From Spisula solida (lineage: Eukaryota; Mollusca; Bivalvia; Venerida; Mactridae): 64,000 nt of DNA. Positions within the stretch are counted from its first letter, which is position 1; the number at the start of each line of letters is the position of its first letter. Below, one piece after another: positions 1 to 10,844 of this stretch. The notes under the pieces were generated by a model that had not been told where the DNA came from, searched no databases, and saw only the letters and a program-made list of their open reading frames with translations. The DNA is taken from the NCBI GenBank assembly GCA_947247005.1, contig OX365953.1:6453001-6517000 (forward strand), given 5' to 3'. Position numbers and translations under genes: made by a program.

Positions 1-422
1 TTTTGATATTACAACTTTAACTTATGTTTTAAAGGCACTGACTCTATCATAATGTTACTGCATGTATATAATGGCAGATACCTTATATCGTGTGCAATTA
101 ATTCTCATAAAGTTATGCCAATTAACTTAAACAACTACACAAATTAGTTATCTCCTGAATTTTAAGATTTGTGAATACTTCTTCAGAGTAACAAATTAGC
201 GAAATTCTTGCCTGTTGTTATGTTTTGCTGGGATCTACATGTAGTATAAGCAAAGTTGTGTGAAAAACTGGACAACCAATCAGATCACACCATATAAAAA
301 AACTCTTGCCAATGATCAGTAACAGGCAATATGATTGGCTATCCTTATTCTCCAATTAGATAAGGTCAATATTGGATACCAATCATTGTTTCTTTCAAAT
401 TTTCCTTAATCCTTTTTTGTAG
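1..422. other. AT-rich sequence upstream of the first visible exon, probably intron
   Basis: No ORF, repeat or splice donor stands out. By position it is most likely the 3' part of an intron of the plus-strand gene, ending in a good polypyrimidine tract and AG at 421-422. Confidence 0.4.
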
Positions 423-539
423 ACAAATAATATAAATGATGATGAAGAGGTTGGACCTTTAATACCGCCACCTCAGGGATTCCGTGGTCCGTCAGCAAGA
501 CCAAATCAAGGGAGACCACTCTCACAGTCTGTTCCACAG
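423..539 (+). CDS. Internal coding exon of a Pro/Arg-rich protein (penultimate exon visible)
   Basis: The exon is bounded by a pyrimidine-rich acceptor (ccttttttgtag, ending at 422) and a donor GTGAGC at 540. Its 117 bp read as 39 open codons, phase 0 at both ends, beginning T-N-N-I-N-D-D-E-E-V-G-P and continuing with a Pro/Gly/Gln/Arg-rich stretch. It joins in frame to the exon at 13307. The composition suggests an intrinsically disordered tail. Upstream exons lie outside the window, so the protein family is not identifiable. A cytoplasmic tail of a membrane protein or a scaffold protein would fit equally well. The exon call rests on paired splice sites plus phase agreement with the next exon. 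Confidence 0.6.
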
Positions 540-804
540 GTGAGCATGTGTTATTACAAAATATATCTAGAATATTAATGTGGCTTGAAATGCGATTTTG
601 CATAGTATTATTTAAAGAAATATGAATGTGTTTTTTAAGATAAATTTGTGTAACTTGTTTAGAAATACAAATCTTGCATAATAAGGATACTGTCAGTGTT
701 AGTTTCCAGTTACATGCCTAATGTCATAAAACATTTACGATTGGAGCAAATTTTTAGGTAGGTCGAATGCCCAACTTTGTCCCCTCTTAAAAACAAGTCA
801 TTAT

Positions 805-1072
805 TAGTCCCCTACTGGTTTTTGACTGGTGGGGACTATAGGTTTGCTGTCCTTCCGTCAAAAAATCTGGATCCTGACATAACTCAAACAGTTTTCAAGC
901 TAGGTTTATGAAACTTGGTATGTGGATAAGGGGCAATAAGGCGATAATGGACAGCCACAAATATTTTTATTCCAACCAAAATTGTGGTTGTTTTGGCAAC
1001 AGAAATATTGAAAATTGCTTAAAACTGGTAGGGGACTTCTGTATTGCTTGCAATTCCTAATTACTTGTTTAA
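805..1072 (+). mobile_element. Short hairpin-ended, Helentron-like non-autonomous element
   Basis: The 5' end forms a hairpin (AGTCCCC ... GGGGACT, 805-838), followed by tccttccgtc and a body that includes the bivalve motif ATGAAACTTGGTATGTGG. Near the 3' end the stem sequence recurs as GGTAGGGGACTT. A small ATTGC/GCAAT stem and acttgttt follow. This layout matches the larger elements at 9.65, 10.85 and 31.46 kb. It carries no coding capacity. Confidence 0.5.
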
Positions 1073-1205
1073 ATTTATTAAACCAAATTTGGCAAGGCTA
1101 GTGGTCAACTTGCTATGAAAGTTGTTAAAAAATGTAATATCATATAATGCAATGAAAACAAGCAGACAAACTGTTCCTTGGTGATGATCTGAAATGGGAC
1201 AGAAA

Positions 1206-1500
1206 CCACAAATTATATCTCCCACACCAGGCTGTGGTTTTCTTAATGTGTAGTGGGGGAGACATAGTGATTTTGAGCTGGATGTCTGTCTATCTGTGTG
1301 AATGGATGTTGTTGCAAGGTTTGTCCATGTTTGTTCTCCTTAATCATTTGTTGTATTTCAATGCAACTTCACACGAGTAGGAAGCACTAAGGCTAGTTGT
1401 GCATATTGTTAGGCATTTAAGGTAGGATGATTTTGGCTGGAGTTATGGCCCCTTTGTGGGAGACATTATTTTTTGTGTCAAAAACCCTTCTTAGTTTCAA
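1206..1500 (+). mobile_element. Partial hairpin-ended element of the same layout
   Basis: It starts with the inverted pair tctcccaca / gtgggggaga, followed by tctgtctatctgtgtg. Near 1455-1465 the stem sequence recurs (gtgggagaca). The 3' end is not clear. It appears to be a degraded relative of the (GTCC)n-bearing elements. Confidence 0.35.
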
Positions 1501-1549
1501 AATATTATGTAGATGAACATCATTTTCTTGGTAAGTGGTTGTTTCAGTG

Positions 1550-1915
1550 TGAGAAATCACATGACTAAAAATAAATGGTACTGAGCACTGTCACAAAATC
1601 ACAGAAATCTAAGAATTTGTGTATAACCTGCACCATATAAGATGTGAAAATAATTTGGGAGAAATTAGCAAGCAGGGCTCGACACTAACAATGGTCCGCT
1701 GGTCCGAGACCAGTGAAATTCCAGAAGGACCAGTGAAAATTCTTGAGGACCAGTAACTGTCCTATTTACAAATTTTGCACTTTTGCCCTGTTGGACCAGT
1801 GCCCAAAATAGTTAGTGTCAAGGCCTGGCAAGAACGGAAAAACTATCAATTTAAAATACTTCAGATTTCGGCAATATTTTTGAAAGTGCCAAGTACCATT
1901 TTAGTCACACGATTC
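1550..1915. mobile_element. Fold-back repeat carrying a nested MITE
   Basis: The outer arms TGACTAAAAATAAATGGTAC (about 1562-1581) and its reverse complement near 1890-1910 flank a second element. That element, at 1676-1830, has its own inverted ends: GGGCTCGACACTAAC on the left and GTTAGTGTCAAGGCCTGG on the right. Inside it, the words 'ggaccagt' recur four times. This reads as a MITE inserted in an older fold-back element. Confidence 0.5.
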
Positions 1916-2439
1916 CATACACTGTTGTATGTACATCTGTGCTTGTAAATATGTTTATGAGTAAGTGCATCACATATTAGGTGTAAAACTTACCTATATT
2001 TTAGTAATAAAAAAGCCAGTTTCACATGCCACACTAAGTGGTTTATTGATTTCATTGTTAGTCTTTCAATCAGGATGACCTAGGTTTGAATATTTTGTAA
2101 AAATGTTGTTAAAAATGGTACTATTATAATTTGTATGCACTGATTGGCACTATGTAAGTGTATTTGTTGGTTGGAATGACCTTATATGACTTAATTGGAA
2201 CTCTCCATTTTGACAAATATTATTTTGGTTGGATTTAAAATCCAAATTGAAATTAAAAAAATGCGAAAAAGACAAGGAGTTATCACAGTTTTGCACCAAA
2301 CACTGAAATAAAACTTCTAAGTGATGTTTATTATAATATATATTGAGATGGTAAATCTGTTGTGTTATAAAATTATGGTATATTTGGTGAAAATACTTGG
2401 ACAGTAATTTGAGCATATATATCTGCTTAAAAGCCAGCC

Positions 2440-3252
2440 GCCATGTCAATTATCAAATGGAACTACTTTCTTGGCTTGTTCTGTATATTCCCACTTGTTA
2501 GTCGACCTGTTGTGACAATAATCAAATGGAACTACTTTCTTGGCTTGTACTGTATATTCCCACCTTTAAGTCGATCCATCATGTCAATAATAAATGGAAC
2601 TGCTTTCTTGGCTTGTTCTGTAAGCATTCACTTATAAGTGGACCTGTCATGTCAATAATCGAAGGGAACTACTTTCTTGGCTTGTACTGTATAAATCCGC
2701 TTACAAGGCGACAATTTTTGTCATGCCAATAATCAAATGGGACTACTTTTTTGCTCGTTCTGTATTTACCCACATATAAGTCGACCTGTTGTGACAATAA
2801 TCAAATGGAATTTCTTTCTTCGCTTGTTCTGTATATTCCTACTTGTAAGACGACCTGTTGTGGCAATAATCAAATGGAACTACTTTCTTGGCTTGTTCTA
2901 TATATACCCACTTTTAAGTCGACCCATCATGACGATAATAAATGGAACTACTTTCTTGGCCGGTACTGTGTATTCCTACTTATAAGTCGACCTGTCATGT
3001 CAATTATCAAATGGAACTACATTCTTGGCTTGTACTGTATGTACCCACATATAAGACGGCATGTCTCGTCAATAATAAATGGAACTACTTTCTTGGCTTT
3101 TTCGGTATATTCCCACTTATAAGTCGACATGTCATGTCAAAAATAAATGGAACTACTTTCTTGACTTTTTCGGTATATTCCCATTTATAAGACGACACAT
3201 GATGTCAATAATCATATGGAACTACTTTCTTGGCTTGTAAAGTATATACCCA
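2440..3252 (+). repeat. 68-bp minisatellite array, left part
   Basis: Roughly twelve units of 67-69 bp share the words AATGGAACTACTTTCTTGGC and CTGTATATWCCCACTTATAAG. Starts at 2455, 2524 and 2592 give the period. Several frames stay open across units, which explains the short ORFs here; they are not genes. The array is interrupted at 3253 by a 4.4 kb insertion and resumes at 7673. Confidence 0.85.
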
Positions 3253-3384
3253 TAGTCCATGAGCCACCAATAGAAGACCCTCCCCCCCCCTAGGGAATTT
3301 TGGTCACTATATTTTTCTGAAAGCATATGGTCCCTGGAGTATTTTCCTGAAGTCTGCACTTTGGCCATTGGGGCGTTAAGATTT

Positions 3385-3960
3385 TTTGGGGTAAAACGTC
3401 AAAAAATATAAACGAAAAGTACAAATTTTCGGAATCGGTTAACTACAATCTTATTTATTATGTTATATGAAAATAAATCTCTGTAACAGGTAAATATTAA
3501 CCTGTCCTATCTAGACTGAAAAAATCAGAGTGCTGCTATTGTGCAAAATGGCTTTTTTTGGGTAAAATGCTAAAAATCATAAGAGAAAAGTGCGAATTTT
3601 TGGAATCTGTGGACTGCACTGACATTTCTTTATTTTTTTATATAAAAAATTCTCTAATTGAAAGATATTATAGTGCAGTTTCATACTGCAAAAAATTAAA
3701 GCCATGTTATTACGCAAAGTATGATATTTTTGGGGTAAAACATCAAAAAATATAAACCGAAAAGTGGGAATATTAGGAATCTGTAGATTACAATAAAACC
3801 ATTCCTATGATAATTTTTTTGTAACTAAATAATATTAATGTGATAAATTTGTAGTAACACGCAGTTTAAGATTTCAAATATATATTGCCATATGAGATAC
3901 TTTGGGGAAAAATTACAAAAATAATAAATGGAAAGTGTGATTTTTGGGAATTGGTGTCCT
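3385..3960 (+). repeat. 172-bp repeat array, left arm of the 4.4 kb element
   Basis: Four units start near 3385, 3556, 3731 and 3901, each with TTTTTGGGGTAAAA followed by caaaaa..taaa..gaaaagtg and a GGAATCTGTRGA-like word. The same units appear in reverse orientation at 6.96-7.56 kb. Confidence 0.75.
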
Positions 3961-6420
3961 AGTTGTAACTTACGACCATCGGGTACGGACATTCCTAGTC
4001 CTAATGGGTATTCAAAATTACATTCTAACCATATATAGGCAGTTCTGGTACTGTTGGGTAAATTATTATTAAACCACTAAGTACATCCATACCTAGTCCT
4101 AATTGGTACATACGAATAACCATTACATGCAATATTGGTTCTATTTAGCATTAAACAACCCTATACAGACATCAGTTGTCCTATCGGGTATTAACTACCA
4201 CCATGCACAGACAGTCCTAGTCTAATTTAATAGCATAGCCAATACCATTCCTAGTTCTATTTGATATTCAAAACCACCATACTTATACAGATATTGCTGG
4301 TCAGGCTGGGTACCCATAACCACTGGTAGGTACATTCATTCCTCATCTCAATGGGTAGTCACACTTACCATGTTCTAATTGGGTACTCGTAACTGCTTAT
4401 TGAAGTACATACATGCCCAGTCATAGTGGTGACTTACATATCCATATACAGACATTCCTGGTCCTATTTGGTACTCTAAACCACCATGTACAGGCATTAT
4501 AGGTGCAATTGGGTACTCATTTCCACAATGTACATATATTGCTGATCGTAAAGAATACTCATAACCACTAGGTTCAGACATTCTCGTTGGATACTGCCGA
4601 TCATCAATTGACAACTCAGGCGCCATGTGGCTACATGCTTGGCCTTATTGACCACTCATAACATATGTACTACTCGAAACCTTCATGTACAAAATCAGTT
4701 GTCCGATTGGGAACTACCAACTACTAGGTGCGACCATTTGTTGTCCTATTGGGTAATCACTACCCCCGTGTACAGACTGTGATGTTCTTATTGGATACTC
4801 GTACATACATTCCTAGTCATAGTGGGTACCCCAACTACCATGTACATGCCATGGTCCTATTGAATACACAAAACCACAATGTACAGACATTTGTGACTGG
4901 GTTGGGCACTAACAACCACTAGGTGCAGTCATATGTTGTTATATTTGGTCACTGCTACCACCATCTACAGGCAGTCCTGGCCCTATCAGGGATACATAAC
5001 CACTAGATGCATACATTCATAGTCCTAGTGGGTACTCAAAACCACTATGTTCATGCATAAGTGGTATAATCGAGTCCTCACAGCCACTATACTTAGCCAT
5101 TATTGGTCCCTGTGGGTACTGACTACCATGCATATACATACATTCCTGGTCGTATAGGGTGCCAATAACCACGATTAACAGACATTCCTGTTTAGGATAG
5201 ATACTGAACATCATCATGTTAAGACATCTCTCAATCACTAGTTACATACATTATTGGTCTTATTGAGTACAGACAACTATTGGGATCACCCATTCCTTGT
5301 CGTATTGACACCTGGTGCATGTAGAGACATTCCTGGTCTTTAAAATTCAGCAGTGAGCATGCCTAACCCTCAGCTGTGACCATTTTGTTCATCAAATTGG
5401 GTAATCACTAACCCCATGTACATGAAGCATGGTCTAATTAGATACTCATATCGACTAGGTACATACATTTCAAGTCCTAGTGGGTACCCACAACTATCAT
5501 GTCCCATGCATTCCTTGTCCTATTGGATACTCCAAACCACAATGTACAGACGATTGCAGACGGATTATGTACTAACAACCACAAGGAGTGGTCATTTTTT
5601 GTTTGATTGGGTCATGATTACCACGATGTACAGACAGTCCTGACTTTATTAGGTACTCATAACCACTGGATACATACATTCCTAGACTAAGTGGGTACCC
5701 GTAACCACCATGTACATGCATAAGAAGTGTGATAAAGTACTTGCAGCTACAATACACAACCGTTATAGGTCCTATTGGGTACCCACTACCATCATTTACT
5801 AGTACATGTACATACATTCATGGTATTATTTGGTATGCATAGCCACTATTCCGGATCCTGTTATGTACATACATTACTGGTCTTGTTGGGTACAGACAAC
5901 CATTAGGAGCACCCATTCCTCGTCCTTTTGACGACTTAGTGCCTAAGTAGAACATTCCTGGTCTTGTTAGGCAATCATAAACACTGGGTAAATCAGTCCT
6001 AGTCCATGTATGTATTCACGACCACCTTGCACATAAACTCCTAGTCTTATTAGGTACTCATAACCATTAGGTACATCCATCCTAGTACTAATAGGTACCC
6101 ACAACCACCGTGTTCATGCATACTTGGTTGTATTTGGTACTCATAACCACTAGGTGCATCAATTAGAGGGTACCCAATACCACTAGGTACAGGTATTTAT
6201 GGTGCTGTAGGGTACTGACACATACCATGAGCAGACAGTACTACTGGATACACACATCCATGGTCTTATAGGATGTGCACTATCATGGGGTATCTCATTT
6301 ATTGCACTATGTGTACTGGCAACTACAAGGTACAGAGATTCCTGGTCCTCTTGGATACTCACAACCACCCAGAACAGCCATTCCTGACACAACCATGATG
6401 CACAGCCATTGTGTCACAAG
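3961..6420. repeat. Degenerate 41-bp array, core of the 4.4 kb element
   Basis: Units of about 40-43 bp run for roughly 2.4 kb around the consensus words ACCACNATGTACAGACATTC and CTGGTCCTATTGGGTACTC. Starts near 4802, 4841, 4880, 4921 and 4964 give the period. Short ORFs on both strands here are repeat read-through. Confidence 0.75.
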
Positions 6421-6859
6421 GAATAGCTGTACAATAACATTTGAAAAAAATGAATGTATATTTACCCCACCCACTCTTGTAAAATACATGTAAGTATAAA
6501 TTAACACAATCCATACAAATGTTACTGATGCCAACTATAACATACATTGCAAACAAAGTGAAAAATGGAAATAGATTTCAAAATCATATTGTGAGTACTG
6601 TATTGTAAATAAGTAGAACAGCTGTTTTCAATACTTCAGTCATTTTGGCGGCCATTTTGGCGGCCATTTTCCATAATAGACCCACCTTTTTTGCATTTAA
6701 ATGTTAAAATACATTTTGGGAATATGCCTTTATTGGTATTCACAATTGCAATTAAAATACAGTAAGGCACAATGTGTTATAGCATAGTTAAGTGAATACA
6801 TCGTTACAATTTGTACACCATTTAAAAGCAGGGGAAATAATCTTATTTTTGCTTTTCCT

Positions 6860-7565
6860 GCTGAACGCTCCCAATGTCTGAAGTGCAGACTTTGGGAAAA
6901 GTATTGGTAGGTCAAAGCCTTTCATAATTACCAAAAAAAAAAGATCAATGACACTGTATTCTGCCATTAAAGTGTACCGATTCTCAAAATTTGCACTTTT
7001 TCATGTATTTTTTAATGTTTTACCCCAAAAATATCCTATTTGCATAATAACACAGGACTAAAATTTTGCAGACTTAAACTATGATTTAATATCAACCCAT
7101 GAAAGTGTTTAATTACAAAATAACTTACTAAATGTGATAGTAATTAACCAATTCCAGAAATTAACACGTTCGTTCATATTTTTAACGTTTTACCCCAAAA
7201 AATCTTAACGCCCCAATGTCTGAAGTGCAGACTTTGGGAAAAGTATTGGTAGGTCTAAGCCTTTCATAATTACCAAAAAAAAAGATCAATGACATTGTAT
7301 TCTGCTATTAAAGTGTACCGATTCTCAAAATTTGCACTTTTTCATGTATTTTTTAATGTTTTACCCCAAAAAGATTCCATTTTGCATAATTCCACGGGAC
7401 TAGAATTTTGCAGACTTAAACTATGAGTCAATATCAACCCATGAAAGTGTTTAATTACAATATAACTTACTAAATGTGATAGTAATTAACCAATTCCAGA
7501 AATTCACACTTTCGCTCGTATTTTTAACGTTTTACCCCAAAAAATCTTAACGCCCCAACGGCCAA
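6860..7565 (-). repeat. Inverted 172-bp repeats with a 344-bp higher-order duplication, right arm
   Basis: TTTTACCCCAAAAA recurs near 7018, 7190, 7360 and 7532, a period of about 171. The block from 'aatgtctgaagtgcagac' to 'taccaaaaaaaa' is duplicated almost unchanged at about 6870 and 7214. The higher-order unit is therefore two basic units long. Confidence 0.7.
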
Positions 7566-7672
7566 AGTGCAGACTTTGGAAAAATACTCCACTGGTCATA
7601 CGCTTTCAGAAAAATATAGTGTCCGAAATTCCCTAGGGGGGGGGAGGGTTTACCCCACTGGCCCATGGACTA

Positions 7673-7755
7673 CCACTTATAAGATGATCTCTCATGTCAG
7701 TAATCAAATTCTTTCTTGGCTAGTACTGTATATACCCGCTTATAAGGCAACCTAG
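7673..7755 (+). repeat. 68-bp minisatellite, right remnant
   Basis: About one more unit (ccacttataagatg ... ttctttcttggctagtactgtatatacccgcttataag) follows the 4.4 kb insertion. It matches the array at 2440-3252 and so marks the target site. Confidence 0.75.
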
Positions 7756-8182
7756 ATGTACTCAGACAATGAATTCATTCAAATAGTGATTTATGCATAG
7801 AACAAATAATCTAGTCAGTCTTATAGATGGGTATGTACGGTATATTGAAAAATATCATTGACACTGACTGTTGTATGGTATGATTCTATCAGGAAACTTC
7901 TGAGATTACTGATGAACTTAACAAGGAAAAAAAATGAAGAAATATGTAAGTGTCATTATTGTCTGCATGTACATATACTGATAGGGCTGGGTTGCTACGG
8001 TAACAAGGTATCTATGGTAACCATTTCACAACTAGTCTAATTTCACACTGCAGGAATGCACACTTGGCTTTAATATTCTTGTAGAACTTTATATCAGAGA
8101 AATCATGCCTCTATGAAAGCATTTTTTTATATTTTCAAAAAATGATTTTTGGTTCGTGAATTATTGACATAGATTATTTTAA

Positions 8183-8715
8183 AGGTGCTGCCTCACAGAT
8201 TGGGCTAAAATTTGTGTATATCGTGATTTTCCAACCTAACCAAGTATTGATGTAATAGAAAGCCACTGACGGTTGCTTTATGAAAGATTTGGTGCAAATA
8301 AGCTATTTTAACCACTCTCGATATCGCCCACTGAGTATTTTATTCTTGAAAAAAAGTTTCCTTCCAACATGCTTTGTGAATTATGTAATTAACACATGAT
8401 CGAACTGTAACATCAACAAACTACAGCGTAAACATCAGTGAGGTATTTGGTTCGTTTTTCAATTCATTTTCATCAAATGCGAACAAATTTCAGGCAATTT
8501 CAGTAATAGTAGTGTTAATTCTATAGGGTATTAATACCCTATAGAATTTTTGATGTAAAAATACTAAATTAACTACAAAATGACGAAGTTTATCAAGTTA
8601 TTAAAGATGTCAGTGTGGTTGTTTATGGGATATTCAGGCAACTATACCAAAATTACGCGAATATTTGACGATTTTATTTTATTTTTGCAAAACACCAATA
8701 TGTGAGGCAGTCCCT
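8183..8715. mobile_element. 533-bp MITE with TTAA target duplication
   Basis: TTAA at 8179-8182 and 8716-8719 flanks AGGTGCTGCCTCACA ... TGTGAGGCAGTCCCT, a 15-bp inverted repeat with two mismatches. A 28-bp perfect palindrome lies near its middle (8519-8546). TTAA duplications and R-G ends are known for Kolobok; TTAA alone also fits piggyBac. There is no ORF. Confidence 0.75.
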
Positions 8716-9309
8716 TTAAAGTTTATATTCAAATTTTGAAGATTTAACACAGTTAAAACAGAATTTTCTATAATTTATTTTTATTTTTCTACTTTCGGTG
8801 ATAAAGGCTCCCTCATTAATTATACAGACACTGTTTCTAGTTTAGCTTATCTGTTCATTATCTATGGTTAATTAGAAATTTCAACTTTTAACACATTTAA
8901 ACAAAAAGGTTCACCAATAAGATTTTGTTTAGGATTAGAATAAGTGGAAACAACAATTATGTATTCTAAGTTGATTTTGAATGTTATAAAATGTATTTTA
9001 ATGAACAATCTTAATAATAATAATTATCCAATCATTAACTGCTTGGTTTCAGAAATTACATTCATATTTCACACAATATGTATATAAATAACCGTGTAAC
9101 CATAATTTTGCATGTTTATTGTTATATTTTTGTGTCAAGTTTTCGTACATGTATGATAAAATCTGCATATCTTGTAATCAATGCATGTCTCTTTTGTGAT
9201 TCTCTGACTTCCTACATGTTCTAAAACAAGTTGAACGTTCAATCTGACAAATTAAAGGCTGAAAACCTTACAAATTGATAACAAAATTCTGTTATTGCTT
9301 ACCAGGGAT

Positions 9310-10766
9310 AGTCCAAAGGGATTCGACCCGATAAAAATATCTTTCACATCTATACTATGAATATATAAGACAGGGATCTTACTTTATGACTGGCCCTCAT
9401 ATACCCAACTCAACATTATGTCCAATATTTTAAACGAGCCGAATACTAAAATATGTCCCACTATCAAATCGTCATACTAATATCCTGAGATCGTGCGTAA
9501 ATAATGATTTCTCTTCTTTATCGAAGGCCGTTTTCTAGTTTCTGTCTGTGCAGGGTTATGTCGACAAACTGGGTTTTACGCATTTTGCGAACATTCTATG
9601 CTCGACACAGGCGACATTGTGTACGTGTATTGATAAAAGTTGTATTTTTAGCTCACCTGTCATAAAGTGACAGAGTGAGCTTTTGTGATCACTCTTCGTC
9701 CGTCGTCCGTCGTCCGTCCGTCGTCCGTCCGTCCGTCAACAATTGGCTTGTGTAGACACTAGAGGTCACAATTTTAGCCTAATCTTTATGAAACTTGGTC
9801 ACAATGATCATCTCAACAAAATCTTGGCCAAGTTCGATATTGGGTCATCTGGGGTCAAAAACTAGGTCACTAGGTCAAATTATAGAAAAACCTTGTGTAG
9901 TTACTAGAGGTCACAATTTTGACTTAATCATTATGAAACGTGGTCACAATAATCATCTCAACAAAATCTAGGTCAAGTTCGATATTGGGTCATCCGGGGT
10001 CAAAAACTAGGTCACAAGGTCAAATCATAGAAAAATCTTGTGTAGTCACTAGAGGTCAAAATTTTGACTTAATCTTTATGAAACTTGGTCACAATGATCA
10101 TCTCGACAAAATCTAGGTCAAGTTCGATATTGGGTCATCCGGGGTCAAAAACTAGGTCACAAGGTCAAATCATAGAAAAACCTTGTGTAGTCACTAGAGG
10201 TCACAATTTTGGTCTAATCTTTACAAAATTCGGTCACAATGATCATCTCAATAAAATCTAGGTCAAGTTCGATATTGGGTCATCTGGGGTCAAAAACTAG
10301 GTCACAAGGTCAAATCATAGAAAAACCTTGTGTAGTCACTAGAGGTCACAGTTTTGACCTGATCTTTACGAAACTTGGTCACAATGATCAAAACAACAAA
10401 ATCTAGGTCAAGTTTGATATTGGGTCATCTGGGGTAAAAAGTAGGTCATAAGGTCAATCATAAGGTCACAATATTGGCCTAATCTGTATAAAACTTGGTC
10501 ACAATAATCATCTCAACAAAATCTAGGTCAAGTTCGACAGGTGAGCGACCTAGGGCCCTTTGGGCCCTCTTGTTTATGTATATTATTATATTGTCTTGAA
10601 GTGTGCAGTACAAATTTAATGATTGTACTCGGCTTGTTTAAAATATTGGACATAATGTTGAGTTGGGTATATGAGGGCCAGTCATAAAGTAAGATCCCTG
10701 TCTTATATATTCATAGTATAGATGTGAAAGATATTTTTATCAGGTTGAATCCCTTTGGGATAGTCT
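9310..10766. mobile_element. Element with about 150-bp near-identical terminal inverted repeats
   Basis: The left arm 9310-9460 (including AAAAATATCTTTCACATCTA and GGGATCTTACTTTATGACTG) is matched almost base for base by the reverse complement of 10625-10766. The arms are clearly young. The interior is largely occupied by a nested hairpin-ended element at 9650-10572. The ends read TAGTCCAAAGGG and TATCCCAAAGGG. No target duplication could be fixed. Confidence 0.75.
9650..10572 (+). mobile_element. Helentron-like non-autonomous element with (GTCC)n and 145-bp tandem repeats
   Basis: The 5' hairpin AGCTCACCTGTC...GACAGAGTGAGCT is followed by a (GTCC)n/(GTC)n tract and then about five and a half 145-bp tandem units ('cttgtgtag' at 9891, 10036, 10181 and 10326). 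The 3' end is CAGGTGAGC, then a stem-loop AGGGCCC-TTT-GGGCCCT, then CTCTTGT. A hairpin just inside a short 3' tail is the known Helitron/Helentron end structure. There is no Rep/helicase ORF. Confidence 0.7.
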
Positions 10767-10844
10767 ACAATTTACAAAACAGTACCAGACCGTGATTCTA
10801 GTTGTACAAATGCATGGTCTGAAATTTTAGGTTGGAGGATTTTT

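Larger units (their letters stand above)
3253..7672. mobile_element. 4,420-bp satellite-built transposon with long terminal inverted repeats
   Basis: The ends are TAGTCCATG at 3253 and CATGGACTA at 7672. The inverted repeat continues inward for about 160 bp, including a C/G run, CTAGGGAATTT, the block around 'tctgcactttggcc' and GGGGCGTTAAGATTTTTTGG. The flanks both read CCA (3250-3252 and 7673-7675). Removing one copy restores the surrounding minisatellite unit exactly, so CCA is a 3-bp target duplication. Each arm continues as an array of about 172-bp repeats. The centre is a degenerate array of about 41 bp. No transposase ORF is present, so it is non-autonomous. The superfamily is uncertain; a 3-bp duplication would fit Academ-, Harbinger- or CACTA-type transposases. 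Confidence 0.85.

Noticed and set aside
2443..3190. Overlapping plus-strand ORFs of 64-123 codons
   Set aside because: They are the frames of the 68-bp minisatellite units; the peptide repeats with the DNA period and has no exon signals.
4375..6556. ORFs on both strands with a G-Y-E-Y-P-I-G-P-type repeat
   Set aside because: They arise from the 41-bp array inside the 4.4 kb element. Both strands are equally open and no start or splice context is present.
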